Positions 17,442-26,269 of a stretch of 64,000 bases of DNA are shown here, one piece after another (positions within the stretch are counted from its first letter, which is position 1; every line of letters begins with the position of its first letter). The translations under genes were made by a program, and so were the position numbers. The DNA is taken from positions 1 through 64,000 of the forward strand of contig CALQEU020000013.1 in assembly GCA_943329665.2 (NCBI GenBank), in the 5' to 3' direction. The notes beneath the pieces are model-generated. The model was not told the origin of the DNA. It saw only the letters and a program-made list of their open reading frames with translations, and ran no database searches. This DNA comes from JAJTFW01 sp903922455. Its GTDB lineage: Bacteria; Bacteroidota; Bacteroidia; AKYH767-A; OLB10.

Positions 17442-18443
17442 CTACAAACTGCCTAGCAGCATTCGCAATTTTTGCACTTGCGATTCCCACAATCGAATAT
17501 TGGTGTCTTTTTCACCTTTATTCGCAAAATCGGTGATGACTAAAGCAATATCTAAAGTGATTTCATCTTCCTTAATTTCAAACTGAAAATAAGTTCCGTC
17601 GGTATCTTCTTCCCATTCAAATCGCACTAAATGCAAATCACGAACGGCAACTAATCGAGCATTTGAATGCCCTCCTTCCCAAACGAAAGTGAATAATTTA
17701 TCTTTTACAAATACTTCATCGGCAAACCATCCTGCTAATCCACTGGAATCGCTTAAGGAAGTAAACAATATTTTTGGCGACGATCTAAATTCAAACTCTA
17801 AAGAATATTTTTCTTTTAATGTATTTGTTGGCTCTGGCAAAGCAGGCAGTGGAGCCGTACTTTTTGGCAATGGTTTAGGAAGAGTACCGGCTTGAATACG
17901 AGGGCGCATTTTACTAAGGTCCATCGTTTCTTCTAACTCTTTCATCACTTTAGCAGCTTTTGCATGAAGTGGATCAATCGTTTCAGCAGGTTTTACGTTT
18001 TTACTCAGTAATTTCTTATCTACAAATTCCTTTTTTGAATTAGGAACTGGAGTTTTCTCGACAATTTTTGGCTTAACTACAGGAGCAGCTGTTGCTTTAA
18101 CTTTATCTGTTTTAACCGGAGTAACTTTAGAAATTGATTTTTGGGTAGATGGTTTTACCGTTACCTTTTTAATAGGCGCTTTAACTTCAACTTTCTTCAC
18201 AGGTGTTTTTGCTACAGCTTTTTGCTTTGAAGCAACCACTTTTTTAGGAACGGCAACCGTTTTCTTTACTACAGATTTACTCTTAACGGCTGTCTTTGCG
18301 GACGCTGCTTTTTTAACGACTTTAGTAGAAGCGACTTTCTTTATCGGTTTTTTCGCAACCGGTTTTCCTGCTTTTTTGGGAGCAGCCTTTTTAATCACTT
18401 TCTTTGTCGCTACTGCTTTTTTCTTATTCTTTGCAGACGCCAT
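17442..18443 (-). CDS. START-like domain protein with histone-H1-like tail
   Basis: A 333-residue two-part protein. Residues 1-150 are almost entirely Lys, Ala, Val, Pro, Thr and Ser, in KKA, KKV and KKP repeats like eukaryotic histone H1 tails and the Hc1/AlgP-type bacterial proteins. A Pro-rich linker covers about 175-208. Residues 211-333 form a START-like (SRPBCC/AHSA1-type) domain common in Bacteroidota: EKYSLEFEFRSSPKILFTSLSD, GLAGWFADEV, FTFVWEGG, VRFEWEED and a C-terminal LWESQVQKLRMLLGS. Such domains bind hydrophobic ligands, but the ligand here is unknown. The tail should bind nucleic acid non-specifically. As far as I know the family is usually a bare domain of about 130 residues. 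Confidence 0.88.
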   Translation of the reverse strand: MASAKNKKKAVATKKVIKKAAPKKAGKPVAKKPIKKVASTKVVKKAASAKTAVKSKSVVKKTVAVPKKVVASKQKAVAKTPVKKVEVKAPIKKVTVKPSTQKSISKVTPVKTDKVKATAAPVVKPKIVEKTPVPNSKKEFVDKKLLSKNVKPAETIDPLHAKAAKVMKELEETMDLSKMRPRIQAGTLPKPLPKSTAPLPALPEPTNTLKEKYSLEFEFRSSPKILFTSLSDSSGLAGWFADEVFVKDKLFTFVWEGGHSNARLVAVRDLHLVRFEWEEDTDGTYFQFEIKEDEITLDIALVITDFANKGEKDTNIRLWESQVQKLRMLLGSL

Positions 18444-18566
18444 ATTTCACCTTTATTAATTTCGCATTATGCTTGGGCGGAAATATAGTTAAAAATTAAT
18501 ATGAACCTTACCTCTTTAAACTAAATCTATTGACTATGACAAATCCAACATTAAGTCCAAAGATAG

Positions 18567-19079
18567 ATGCGTAAAATATTGACCTATAGTATAATTGTGC
18601 TAATTTCTATACTTTCTGTTTTCTTAGCAAATTATGCATTAGTGTTTCCTTTAACTGCAAAGACTGTCTCAAGCATTGCTATTTTGATGAGTTTAGTACA
18701 TCTTTTACTAGCTTTAATCCACCCAAAAGGATGGCTCCAAAAAGAAAAGCACTTTTTAGAAATGTGGGCTGGACCTCTTCTCTTTTCCATGCATAAAATA
18801 ATAAGTCCAATTTCCATCATCCTACTGCTATTGGCTCAACCCTATTTGTTAAGATGGATGATGGTCGATAGAATTGATAATGGTAATGATTTATCTTTTT
18901 TAAACAAATGGAAAAAATCTTCTGTTGAGTTGATGTGGATTTCCTTTACTTTTTGGGGATTAGATATACTGAGAGAATATACCGTATGGCATGAATTTAA
19001 TTTCAGAATACTTCCAACCATTTTGGTGGTTGTGCTCTTCTTTAATTGGATGATTTTCAGAAAAAATAATTCAGCATAA
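18567..19079 (+). CDS. Hypothetical membrane protein (170 aa)
   Basis: I do not recognise a family. Four hydrophobic segments are visible at about 5-22, 32-50, 70-92 and 145-162, with a hydrophilic stretch (RIDNGNDLSFLNKWKK) between the third and fourth. It is an inner-membrane protein without enzyme motifs. It stands alone; the next 270 bases hold no gene. The ATG at 18567 is the first possible start and is directly followed by a membrane segment. Confidence 0.7.
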   Translation: MRKILTYSIIVLISILSVFLANYALVFPLTAKTVSSIAILMSLVHLLLALIHPKGWLQKEKHFLEMWAGPLLFSMHKIISPISIILLLLAQPYLLRWMMVDRIDNGNDLSFLNKWKKSSVELMWISFTFWGLDILREYTVWHEFNFRILPTILVVVLFFNWMIFRKNNSA

Positions 19080-19287
19080 TTTAGACAAGTAAATCGAAAG
19101 CAATAATCTCAATTATACCAACACTACATACAAAATAGTCGAATTTCTTAAAGCATTCCTACGTATGTCGGTGTAATACAATATATTTACTGTGTTAAAA
19201 AAATGGCAATTGGTATTACTTTTACATTTTTCAATCTCATTGTTGGTATCAATTTATAAATTGACAATAACCACAAAAGAATTGAGT

Positions 19288-19295
19288 TAAATTTG
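19288..19295 (+). promoter_or_regulatory. Possible -7 box for the SanA-like gene
   Basis: TAAATTTG matches TAnnTTTG. The nearest upstream TTG (19261) is 24 bases away, which is longer than usual, so this is weak. Confidence 0.35.
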
Positions 19296-19352
19296 TTCAA
19301 GCTTTTTTTCTTTTGATGGATGTGTTCATCTCACGAAAAGAAACAGGTTAGA

Positions 19353-20054
19353 ATGAAGAATACGGTAACCAAATACTTTAATAAAATTCAAGAATTTTTC
19401 CTTCGCAAAAGGAAAGCGATTTCAATTTCTGTTGCAGTCGTTTTTTTAATGTCTTTGTCTGCTATAATTTATGCCAATAAAAAAGTGAATGTTGAAACCG
19501 ATAAATACATCTACAGAAACTTGAGCGACGTTCCAACCAATCGGGTTGGATTGGTATTAGGTACTAGTCGGTATACTTCGTCTGGTAAATCAAATCCATT
19601 TTTCTACAATCGAATTCAAGCAGCTAAAGCTTTATTTTACTCTGGAAAAGTTCAATATTTATTATTGAGTGGTGATAATCGATACTTCAGTTATAACGAG
19701 CCAAGAGAAATGCGAAAAGAACTTTTGCGAATGGGTATACCCGATAGCGTTATCGTAATGGATTTTGCTGGATTCAGAACCCTCGACTCAGTAGTGAGAG
19801 GAAAGAAAGTATTTAAACTAAATCGATTCATTATTATCTCTCAGGAATTTCACGGACGAAGAGCCGTTTATATTGCTCGACATCATGACATAGATGCAAT
19901 AGCTTATGTAGCTAGCGATCCACCATCGGAATATACCTGGACCGTTGAATTGCGTGAATATTTTGCTAGAGTGGCGATGTTACTCGACTTGTATTTATTT
20001 GATACGGAACCTTATTTTTTAGGAGAGGAAAAATTGCCGGAGGGAGCTTACTAA
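19353..20054 (+). CDS. SanA-like DUF218 membrane protein
   Basis: A 233-residue YdcF/SanA-type protein. After one membrane anchor (about residues 22-40) comes the DUF218 domain: GLVLGTSRYTSSGKSNPFFYNRI, LFYSGKVQYLLLSGDN and IIISQEFHGRRAVYIARHH. E. coli SanA affects exclusion of vancomycin across the envelope; its reaction is not settled. The start is ATG 19353 (MKNTVTKYF), because the frame upstream to 19320 adds only unlikely residues. Downstream lies an imperfect inverted repeat that reaches into the end of lolD. Confidence 0.88.
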   Translation: MKNTVTKYFNKIQEFFLRKRKAISISVAVVFLMSLSAIIYANKKVNVETDKYIYRNLSDVPTNRVGLVLGTSRYTSSGKSNPFFYNRIQAAKALFYSGKVQYLLLSGDNRYFSYNEPREMRKELLRMGIPDSVIVMDFAGFRTLDSVVRGKKVFKLNRFIIISQEFHGRRAVYIARHHDIDAIAYVASDPPSEYTWTVELREYFARVAMLLDLYLFDTEPYFLGEEKLPEGAY

Positions 20055-20057
20055 TTG

Positions 20058-20190
20058 GACGCGAAAAGCGAAATTTAGCTGATATTTTCGTTTTCGATTT
20101 TCGCATTTCGTGTTCATTCGCATTTCGCGTAATCGCATTTCGTGTTCATTCGCATTTCGCGTTAGTTCGTGTTAATTCGTTTTTCGCGTC
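20058..20190. repeat. Inverted repeat with ttcgcatttcgcgt words
   Basis: GACGCGAAAAGCGAA at 20058-20072 and TTCGTTTTTCGCGTC at 20176-20190 form inverted arms with one mismatch. The space between holds repeated cgcatttcgcgt/cgtgttcattcg words. The right arm encodes the last residues of lolD. The same 15-base arm occurs at 61690-61704. Confidence 0.7.
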
Positions 20191-20852
20191 GTAGTAATTC
20201 CAGAAATCTTCCCATCCGTCATCGTTAATTTCCGATCCGCCATTCCTGCTAATTCTTCGTTATGGGTTACAATCACAAAAGTTTGTTGCAACTTATCTCT
20301 CAATTCAAAAAAGAGTGCATGCAAGGCTTTTGCGTTTGCCGAATCTAAATTCCCAGAAGGCTCATCCGCCAAAATTAAATAGGGATTATTCATCAAAGCT
20401 CGGGCAATAGCAATACGTTGTTGTTCGCCCCCACTTAATTGTGAAGGTTTATGTTCGCAACGATTTTGCATCCCCAATATTCCAAGAAGCTCCATGGCTC
20501 TTTCGCTAGCCTCTTTCATAGAAACTCCATGAATTAAGGCAGGCATACAAACATTTTCTAAAGCCGTAAATTCGGGTAGCAACTGATGAAACTGAAAGAT
20601 AAAACCAATATATTTATTTCGAAAAGCGGCCAATTTTTTACCATTCAATTGTTGGATTTCGGTACCCTTAATGGAAATAATTCCTTTGTCGGGTTGATCG
20701 AGCGTTCCCAACATATGCAATAATGTACTTTTTCCAGCACCCGAAGCGCCTACAATACTCACCACTTCACCTTCCTCAATTTCCAGGTCAATTCCCTTTA
20801 AAACAGTGAGGTCACCGTACGATTTTTCTAATCCTCTTGCAGTTACGAGCAT
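20172..20852 (-). CDS. lolD: LolD-family ABC transporter ATPase
   Basis: The ATPase of a LolCDE-type (MacB/LolD family) exporter, which releases lipoproteins from the inner membrane. The 226-residue protein has Walker A GASGAGKST (35-43), the signature LSGGEQQR (139-146) and Walker B LILADEP (159-165) followed by SGNLDSANA, the LolD/FtsE-type D-loop. The partner permease is not adjacent, so assignment to LolD over other members of the family is tentative. The last residues (TRKTN) are encoded by an intergenic repeat arm, a sign that the repeat inserted at or reshaped the gene end. Confidence 0.85.
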   Translation of the reverse strand: MLVTARGLEKSYGDLTVLKGIDLEIEEGEVVSIVGASGAGKSTLLHMLGTLDQPDKGIISIKGTEIQQLNGKKLAAFRNKYIGFIFQFHQLLPEFTALENVCMPALIHGVSMKEASERAMELLGILGMQNRCEHKPSQLSGGEQQRIAIARALMNNPYLILADEPSGNLDSANAKALHALFFELRDKLQQTFVIVTHNEELAGMADRKLTMTDGKISGITTTRKTN

Positions 20853-20856
20853 GAGG

Positions 20857-20885
20857 CAAATATAGAAAATTCAATGCCTCTTCAA
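20857..20885 (-). promoter_or_regulatory. Promoter of lolD, leaderless arrangement
   Basis: On the minus strand TTG (20883-20885) and TATATTTG (20857-20864) are 18 bases apart. The -7 box ends 4 bases before the lolD ATG, so the message would have essentially no leader. Confidence 0.5.
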
Positions 20886-20988
20886 GATCGCTTATGTCGG
20901 CTTTAATCATGGGCTCACCAAAGCAATGAGATGAAAAATATGATTAAAGAGATCTAAAGAACACAATAAATTTAAAAGTACAATCGTC

Positions 20989-21017
20989 TTGAAGTTTCCT
21001 CAATCCTCTTATTTTTG
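20989..21017 (+). promoter_or_regulatory. Promoter of the VWA gene, leaderless arrangement
   Basis: TTG (20989-20991) and TATTTTTG (21010-21017) are 18 bases apart. Transcription should start near 21023, next to the GTG at 21024. The box covers the alternative TTG start at 21015, which argues against that start. Confidence 0.5.
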
Positions 21018-21023
21018 CAATCT

Positions 21024-23114
21024 GTGGAAATAGCCTTGATTCTCTCTTACCCGTGGTGGTATACTGTTTTTTGTGTGATATGTGGTGCTGTCTATGCGTG
21101 GCTTATGTACCGCAAAGAACCACTACTCAATGAGGTATCTACTTGGATAGGTCGCGTTTTGATTGCCTCCCGATTTTTAATGGTGACCTTTCTGGCTTTT
21201 CTTTTATTAGGTCCTATGATTCGGACTTTTAGTCGGGAAGTGGAAAAGCCGATTATCATTTTGGCCGTTGATGATTCAAAATCCATCATCAATAGCAAGG
21301 ATTCATTGACTCGAAAAGAACAGATTAAATCAGATTTCGAAAAACTTTATAATGAGCTGAAGACTGATTACGACGTTCGTCAATTTTCTTTTGGGGATCA
21401 TGTTGCTGAAAAAATCGAGTTTCAATTTCAGGATCGACTTACTAATTTCACGCAGTTTTACAATTACCTCGATGTTCAATTCACCAATCGAAATGTAGGT
21501 GCTGTTGTGATGGCTACGGATGGACTCTTCAACGAAGGAACAAATCCGGTTTATGGGCCAGCACGCATTAAAGTACCTATTTACCCGATTGCACTTGGCG
21601 ATTCAACGGTGCGAAAGGATCTGTTGATTGCTCGTGTAAATCATAATAAAATTGCTTTTTTAGGAAATAGTTTTCCTTTAGAGATTATCATTGACGCAAA
21701 ACAAGCTGCTGGAAGTCGAAGTAATTTAACCATTGAAGAAGATAGTATTGTAGTTTATAATCGCGCAATAGAAATTTCAGGTTCTAATTTTCATGCTACT
21801 GTTCCTGCTATTCTTGATGCAAAATCGAAAGGAATTCATCACTATAAAGTGAAGTTAAGTTCGATAGAAGGTGAAGTAACACTCATCAATAATCAATATG
21901 ATTTGTTTGTTGAAGTGGTGGAACAAAAGCAAAAGGTTCTTGTTTTATTTGCTGCGCCTCACCCCGATCTCGCCGTTTTGCGTCAGACATTAGAGAGTAA
22001 TTTGAATTATGAAATTTCTGTATTGAAGGCCAGTGAATTTACAGGGCGATTAGGAGATTATAATTTATTAGTACTCCATAATATTCCATCTAGCACTGGA
22101 AACGAAACTGCCTTACTGAATAAAATAAACGAAAGTGGAATAAGTACTTGGTCGATTTTAGGAGCATCAACGAATATCCAAGAATTTAATGAAGGCAATT
22201 TTGGAATTTCCATCTCCCAAGGGAACGGACAACTTAACGACGCACAGGCTTCGCCGGTAGATAATTTTAGTTTGTTTACCGTTTCAGAAGAGTTGTTGGA
22301 TGCAATTAAAACATGGCCTCCGTTAAAATCGCCTTTTGGAGTGTATCAATCGAATACCAATATTTATACATTACTTAATCAGAAAATTGGAATTGTAAAT
22401 ACTTCACAACCTCTGCTCCTCTTCAATGAACAAAATGGAAGAAAGCAAGCAGTTCTCGCGGGGGAAGGTTTTTGGAGATGGAGATTAACGGATTTCAATG
22501 ATCACGGAAATCACAATTTGAGTCAAGAATTTGTTTTGAATATTGTTCAATATTTATCGGTGAAGGAAGGTCGGAGTCCGTTTAAGTTCATTGCAAAATC
22601 GAATTACAAAGAGAATGAGAGTTTAATTTTCGATACACAACTTTACAATCAAACCGAACAACTCGTCAATCAACCGGATGTTTCGGTTCGTATTTACAAC
22701 AAAGCAGGCAAGGAATTTCTTTTTACCATGTCCAAAACAGATAAGGCTTATACGCTGAACGCGGGTGTTTTTCCAGTTGGAAATTATCGTTACAAAGCAG
22801 AAGTGAAACTAGGCGATAAAATTCTTTCTCAACAAGGAGAATTTAGTGTGAGTGCCTTGCAAATCGAAACCGCAATGACCGTTGCTGATCATTCATTGTT
22901 GCATGCGCTCTCAGCGCAAACGGGAGGATCGGTATTTTATCCAGGCCAAGTAGATGAGTTAATCAAGAAACTCAAATCGAATGAGAATTTAAAAAGCATT
23001 TCATTCATGCATAAAAAACTCGAAGACCTCTTGAAGGAACCGTGGTTTTTCTTTTTGTTGATTGTGCTTATTTCGATGGAATGGTTTATCAGGAAGAGAG
23101 CGGGGAGTTACTAG
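21024..23114 (+). CDS. VWA-like membrane protein
   Basis: A protein of about 696 residues with two N-terminal membrane segments (about 8-25 and 45-65) and one near the C-terminus (WFFFLLIVLISMEWF). After the N-terminal anchors comes a von Willebrand A-like domain: IILAVDDSKSI resembles the DxSxS metal site with an Asp in the third position, and VVMATDGLFNEGTNP carries the later TDG. A GATase-like and beta-rich C-terminal half follow (KQAVLAGEGFWRWRL). Such proteins are common in Bacteroidota, often near MoxR/BatA clusters; their role is unclear. I choose GTG 21024 because the TTG at 21015 lies in the -7 box. Confidence 0.85.
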   Translation: MEIALILSYPWWYTVFCVICGAVYAWLMYRKEPLLNEVSTWIGRVLIASRFLMVTFLAFLLLGPMIRTFSREVEKPIIILAVDDSKSIINSKDSLTRKEQIKSDFEKLYNELKTDYDVRQFSFGDHVAEKIEFQFQDRLTNFTQFYNYLDVQFTNRNVGAVVMATDGLFNEGTNPVYGPARIKVPIYPIALGDSTVRKDLLIARVNHNKIAFLGNSFPLEIIIDAKQAAGSRSNLTIEEDSIVVYNRAIEISGSNFHATVPAILDAKSKGIHHYKVKLSSIEGEVTLINNQYDLFVEVVEQKQKVLVLFAAPHPDLAVLRQTLESNLNYEISVLKASEFTGRLGDYNLLVLHNIPSSTGNETALLNKINESGISTWSILGASTNIQEFNEGNFGISISQGNGQLNDAQASPVDNFSLFTVSEELLDAIKTWPPLKSPFGVYQSNTNIYTLLNQKIGIVNTSQPLLLFNEQNGRKQAVLAGEGFWRWRLTDFNDHGNHNLSQEFVLNIVQYLSVKEGRSPFKFIAKSNYKENESLIFDTQLYNQTEQLVNQPDVSVRIYNKAGKEFLFTMSKTDKAYTLNAGVFPVGNYRYKAEVKLGDKILSQQGEFSVSALQIETAMTVADHSLLHALSAQTGGSVFYPGQVDELIKKLKSNENLKSISFMHKKLEDLLKEPWFFFLLIVLISMEWFIRKRAGSY

Positions 23115-23126
23115 CTTGTTTCCACA

Positions 23127-23593
23127 GAACCCCACAGGGGTTCAACCTTATTACCGAAAAATAAAAAACATAACCCAACCCCAGCGGGGTTGCACAGCGG
23201 CGACGAACATCGGCGTTTGTTCCCGTGCGTTTGTTTGACCCCTCTGGGGTCACAATTAAAAATGCATTTCGTTTCTAATAAGGTTTGACCCCGCTGGGGT
23301 CAATTACCACATAAAAAATTGTCAATATATTATCGATGTGGTTAACATCATCTCTTAAAAATATTTTGGGTTGTTCAGTGAACCCCACAGGGGTTCAACC
23401 TTATTAGCGAAAAATAAAAAATTAAAACCCAACCCCAGCGGGGTTGCACAGCGGCGTCGGACATCGACGTTTGTTCCCGTCTGTTTGTATGACCCCGCTG
23501 GGGTCACAATTAAAAATGCAATTCGTTTCTAATGAGGTTTGACCCCTCTGGGGTCAATTGCTACATGCAATTTCGTCAATAAATTATCGATGG
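23127..23593. repeat. Direct duplication of a block with four C4/G4 hairpins
   Basis: Two copies with a 253-base offset (about 23127-23341 and 23380-23593) fill most of the 576-base gap between two genes. Each contains four palindromes with CCCC-n3-GGGG cores: GAACCCCacaGGGGTTC, CAACCCCagcGGGGTTG, and two of the type TGACCCC-n3-GGGGTCA. The loops of hairpins three and four are tct and gct in copy one but gct and tct in copy two. The rest is AT-rich with an atttcgtttctaat element. No gene is seen here. Confidence 0.85.
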
Positions 23594-23600
23594 TTCAATT

Positions 23601-23660
23601 CGATCCCGATAGCTATCGGGATCGTAAATTCGTATCGATTCGTATCGCGAAGCCTCGCGA
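23601..23660. repeat. Two short palindromic elements
   Basis: A perfect 24-base palindrome at 23601-23624 is built on CCCGATAGCTATCGGG. TCGCGAAGCCTCGCGA lies at 23645-23660. The first core recurs at 59279-59294 and the second at 43804-43819 and 12694-12707. Confidence 0.8.
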
Positions 23661-23690
23661 CGTAACCCATCCTTCCCGAAGCGAGCAACC

Positions 23691-24524
23691 CTAATGTGGA
23701 AGATGTATGACCAACATCGGCACATCCGCCTGATACGAAACTCTCTTCGTGATGCTTGGATTGGCCATCGCTTGTAAAAATTTGCGATGATGGGTGACCA
23801 TGGCTAGGCAATCGGCTTTTTCGTTTTTGAGGAAATACGTGATGCCATCAGCAACGTTTAGATCGGTACAAACAAAGCCTTTCATTTTTGGATACGTTAC
23901 ATATTGCTTGATGCGTTGTGTTACTCTTGATAAATCGGAATCGTCATGAACTAAACTTTTGTTGTCGACATTGAGGAAAATCATTTCAGATTTAAACATT
24001 TTGGCCATTTCGACTACTTCGTTGGATGCGACTAAATTTTCATCGCTGAGATCGGTGCTGAAAACAATTTTTTTCATTCCGTTGAACTTCGATTTTTGCG
24101 GGATGAGCATCACTTTGCAAGGTGCATCTTTGATAACTCTGGAGGCATTGCTTCCAATAAAAAATCGTTGCATTTCGGTTGATGATGTGTTTGCCATCAC
24201 AATCATATCCACTTTCTTTTCAGTAGCTATTTCAGTGGTGCGTGCCGATGGAAGTCCTTGCTGAAGGATGAGTTCGAAAGGCACATCTTTGCCTTTCTCT
24301 AACACTTTGGCGTGAAACTTCTTCAATTGCTTCAGTGCATCATCCTTCAACACATTAAAATCAATTTGCACGGCAGATACGGAAACATCCGTATAAATTA
24401 CGGGTGTTTCATACGCATGCATTAAAATAATCTTGCTTTTGTATTTGCGTGCTAATTCAACTGCATAACGCACTGCATTTTCTGATCCTTTACTGAAATC
24501 GGTGGGACATAGAATCGTTTTCAT
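23691..24524 (-). CDS. Universal stress protein, tandem UspA domains
   Basis: A 277-residue protein with two UspA domains in tandem. The first begins MKTILCPTDFSKGSENAVRYAVELA and ends near DAPCKVMLIPQ (about residue 147). The second begins KIVFSTDLSDENLVASNEV and ends with ADVPMLVIHLP. The G-x2-G-x9-G(S/T) ATP loop is not clean in either half, so nucleotide binding is uncertain. It is the last gene of the DoxX-TauE-CDF-Usp operon and overlaps the CDF gene by 4 bases, which suggests a stress response tied to metal or sulfur homeostasis. Confidence 0.92.
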   Translation of the reverse strand: MKTILCPTDFSKGSENAVRYAVELARKYKSKIILMHAYETPVIYTDVSVSAVQIDFNVLKDDALKQLKKFHAKVLEKGKDVPFELILQQGLPSARTTEIATEKKVDMIVMANTSSTEMQRFFIGSNASRVIKDAPCKVMLIPQKSKFNGMKKIVFSTDLSDENLVASNEVVEMAKMFKSEMIFLNVDNKSLVHDDSDLSRVTQRIKQYVTYPKMKGFVCTDLNVADGITYFLKNEKADCLAMVTHHRKFLQAMANPSITKRVSYQADVPMLVIHLPH

Positions 24525-25540
24525 GATGTTACTGTTTTATCGGTTAATTGGTGTTTCTTATTGAGCATTAAGTTTTCACTCGTCCATTTTACTTGCGAAA
24601 CATGTGGCATTCTTCGAAAGGGACAATCCTTGACCGAACAAATATTACAAGGGATCTCCATGCAAGGATCGGTATGTACAAATACTTCCACATGATTTTC
24701 CACATCCAAATTTAATACATATTCTAGTTTTTTGGTGTGTTCATGCACCTTGTCGAGTGGATAATAAAAAGGCAAGGTGAGATGACAATCAACATGGAGA
24801 TAATGTCCGAACTTTTGAAGCCTTAAATTATGAATGTCTATCCATGAATCCTCACGATACTGCTGAAGCGAGGTGGTGATATTTTCAATCGTGATCATGT
24901 CTGCTTTGTCGAGTAAATGATTGATGGATTCTCTCAATAATTTAATTCCACTGCCCATAATATGTAAAGCTAAAAGTATGGCTAAAGTGGGATCAATCCA
25001 ATCCCAACCAGTAAATTTATAGGCGACAAGACCGATAATTAATCCGCCACTCGTGATCGCATCTGCCTTAAAATGTTGTCCATCCGCCTTTAATATCGCA
25101 GAGTTGTTTTCATCACCTTTTCGTCTTAAAAATTGACTCATCCACCACATTCCTATCGTGGAAACAATGGTTAGAATGATACCCAAATCGACATTTTGCA
25201 ATTCATGTGGAGTAAAAAAATGTTGAACCGCATTGATGATGATATACATTCCCGTTCCAAAAATCAACGCCCCTTCAAATCCAACTGCTAAATATTCAAT
25301 TTTTCCATGCCCGTAAGGATGATCCGCATCTTTCAATTTTGATGCATAAAACAAACTGTATAGTGCAAAAAAACTGGTGGCAATGTTTATGAGTGATTCT
25401 AATGCATCACTCAATATAGCGCCAGATTTTGAAAAATACCATGCAGAAAATTTCACGAGCATGATGATGAATGAAAAGAACAACACCCAACGAATGGCGA
25501 TTACTTTCGACTTAATATTTATGGGAGCTGTTTTTCTCAT
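24521..25540 (-). CDS. Cation diffusion facilitator transporter with Cys-rich tail
   Basis: CDF proteins exchange Zn, Fe, Mn or related divalent metals for protons across the inner membrane. The 339-residue protein has six membrane segments; SGAILSDALESL in segment two and LKADGQHFKADAITSGG in segment five contain the metal-site Asp and His residues. The cytoplasmic domain (LRLQKFGHYLHVDCHLTLP) follows. Beyond it is a tail with four Cys in CMEIPCNICSVKDC (about residues 297-310), which could bind a metal and sense or deliver it. Overlaps of 4 bases on both sides show tight coupling with TauE and Usp genes. The metal cannot be told. Confidence 0.93.
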   Translation of the reverse strand: MRKTAPINIKSKVIAIRWVLFFSFIIMLVKFSAWYFSKSGAILSDALESLINIATSFFALYSLFYASKLKDADHPYGHGKIEYLAVGFEGALIFGTGMYIIINAVQHFFTPHELQNVDLGIILTIVSTIGMWWMSQFLRRKGDENNSAILKADGQHFKADAITSGGLIIGLVAYKFTGWDWIDPTLAILLALHIMGSGIKLLRESINHLLDKADMITIENITTSLQQYREDSWIDIHNLRLQKFGHYLHVDCHLTLPFYYPLDKVHEHTKKLEYVLNLDVENHVEVFVHTDPCMEIPCNICSVKDCPFRRMPHVSQVKWTSENLMLNKKHQLTDKTVTS

Positions 25541-26265
25541 TGTGAATTCGAATAAAGATAATGAATTATGGAAACAATCCCAATGAGTCCAATTAATATC
25601 AATACAATTTTGCGAAACATATCTTGACTAATTCTTTGCAATAATTTTTTTCCGATCACTGAACCTACAAAGGAAACTCCAATAAGCATGGGAATGTAAG
25701 AAAATTCTTTGGCTTGCAAATAATCGTTGCCCATGTAGATGACTGCACGCGTTACATCAACACCCATATCAATCGCTGCTGAAGTGGCTACAAATGCAGA
25801 TTTTTCGAGGTTGTATGCTGCCATGGCCGCTCCTCGAACTGCTCCGCCTGTTCCAATGAGTCCGGCTAAAAATCCGGCAATGCTCCCTCCTGCTATTGCG
25901 TTTTTTGGAGTTGGTGTAATTTCAAGTTTTGGTCGAAGTAAGAAGAGCAAGGAAAAAGCGAGCAGAAAGATTCCTAATATCAATGCGCCATAAGTGAATA
26001 TTAAATACACAGATGCAAATGCACCGATGGCTACTCCAACAATTCCTGGAATGCCAAAAAGCTTGAATATTTTGAAGTCGATGTGTTTTCTGAAGAGAAT
26101 GAGTTTTGAAAGATTGCTAAAGATGTGTAGCAAAGCTGTAAGACCTAATACTATTTTTGGTTCAAAGAAAAAGGTAGCCAAGGGAACAAAGAAAACAGAA
26201 GAACCAAAGCCACCAACGGTTCCAATAATTTCTGAAATTAAGGCTAAAATGTAAAATACAATCAT
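25537..26265 (-). CDS. TauE/SafE-family permease
   Basis: A 242-residue membrane protein of the TauE/SafE (DUF81) family, putative exporters of sulfite, sulfoacetate or other organic anions. About eight hydrophobic segments are visible. Family traits are GTVGGFGSSVFFVPLATFFF in the first half and the matching repeat GLIGTGGAVRGAAMAAY in the second. It lies between the DoxX and CDF genes with a 4-base spacing or overlap, so it belongs to the same operon. Substrate unknown. Confidence 0.9.
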   Translation of the reverse strand: MIVFYILALISEIIGTVGGFGSSVFFVPLATFFFEPKIVLGLTALLHIFSNLSKLILFRKHIDFKIFKLFGIPGIVGVAIGAFASVYLIFTYGALILGIFLLAFSLLFLLRPKLEITPTPKNAIAGGSIAGFLAGLIGTGGAVRGAAMAAYNLEKSAFVATSAAIDMGVDVTRAVIYMGNDYLQAKEFSYIPMLIGVSFVGSVIGKKLLQRISQDMFRKIVLILIGLIGIVSIIHYLYSNSQ

Positions 26266-26269
26266 CGTT

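Noticed and set aside
17320..17586. Plus-strand frame across the word-repeat spacer and START-like gene end
   Set aside because: Its repeated residues come from the gattcttgatt words and it runs antisense into a real gene.
21015..21023. TTG start of the VWA gene
   Set aside because: It falls inside the -7 box TATTTTTG; GTG 21024 fits the predicted transcript start.
23127..23593. Cluster of terminators
   Set aside because: The hairpins are not followed by T-runs and occur in a duplicated block; they look like repeat elements.
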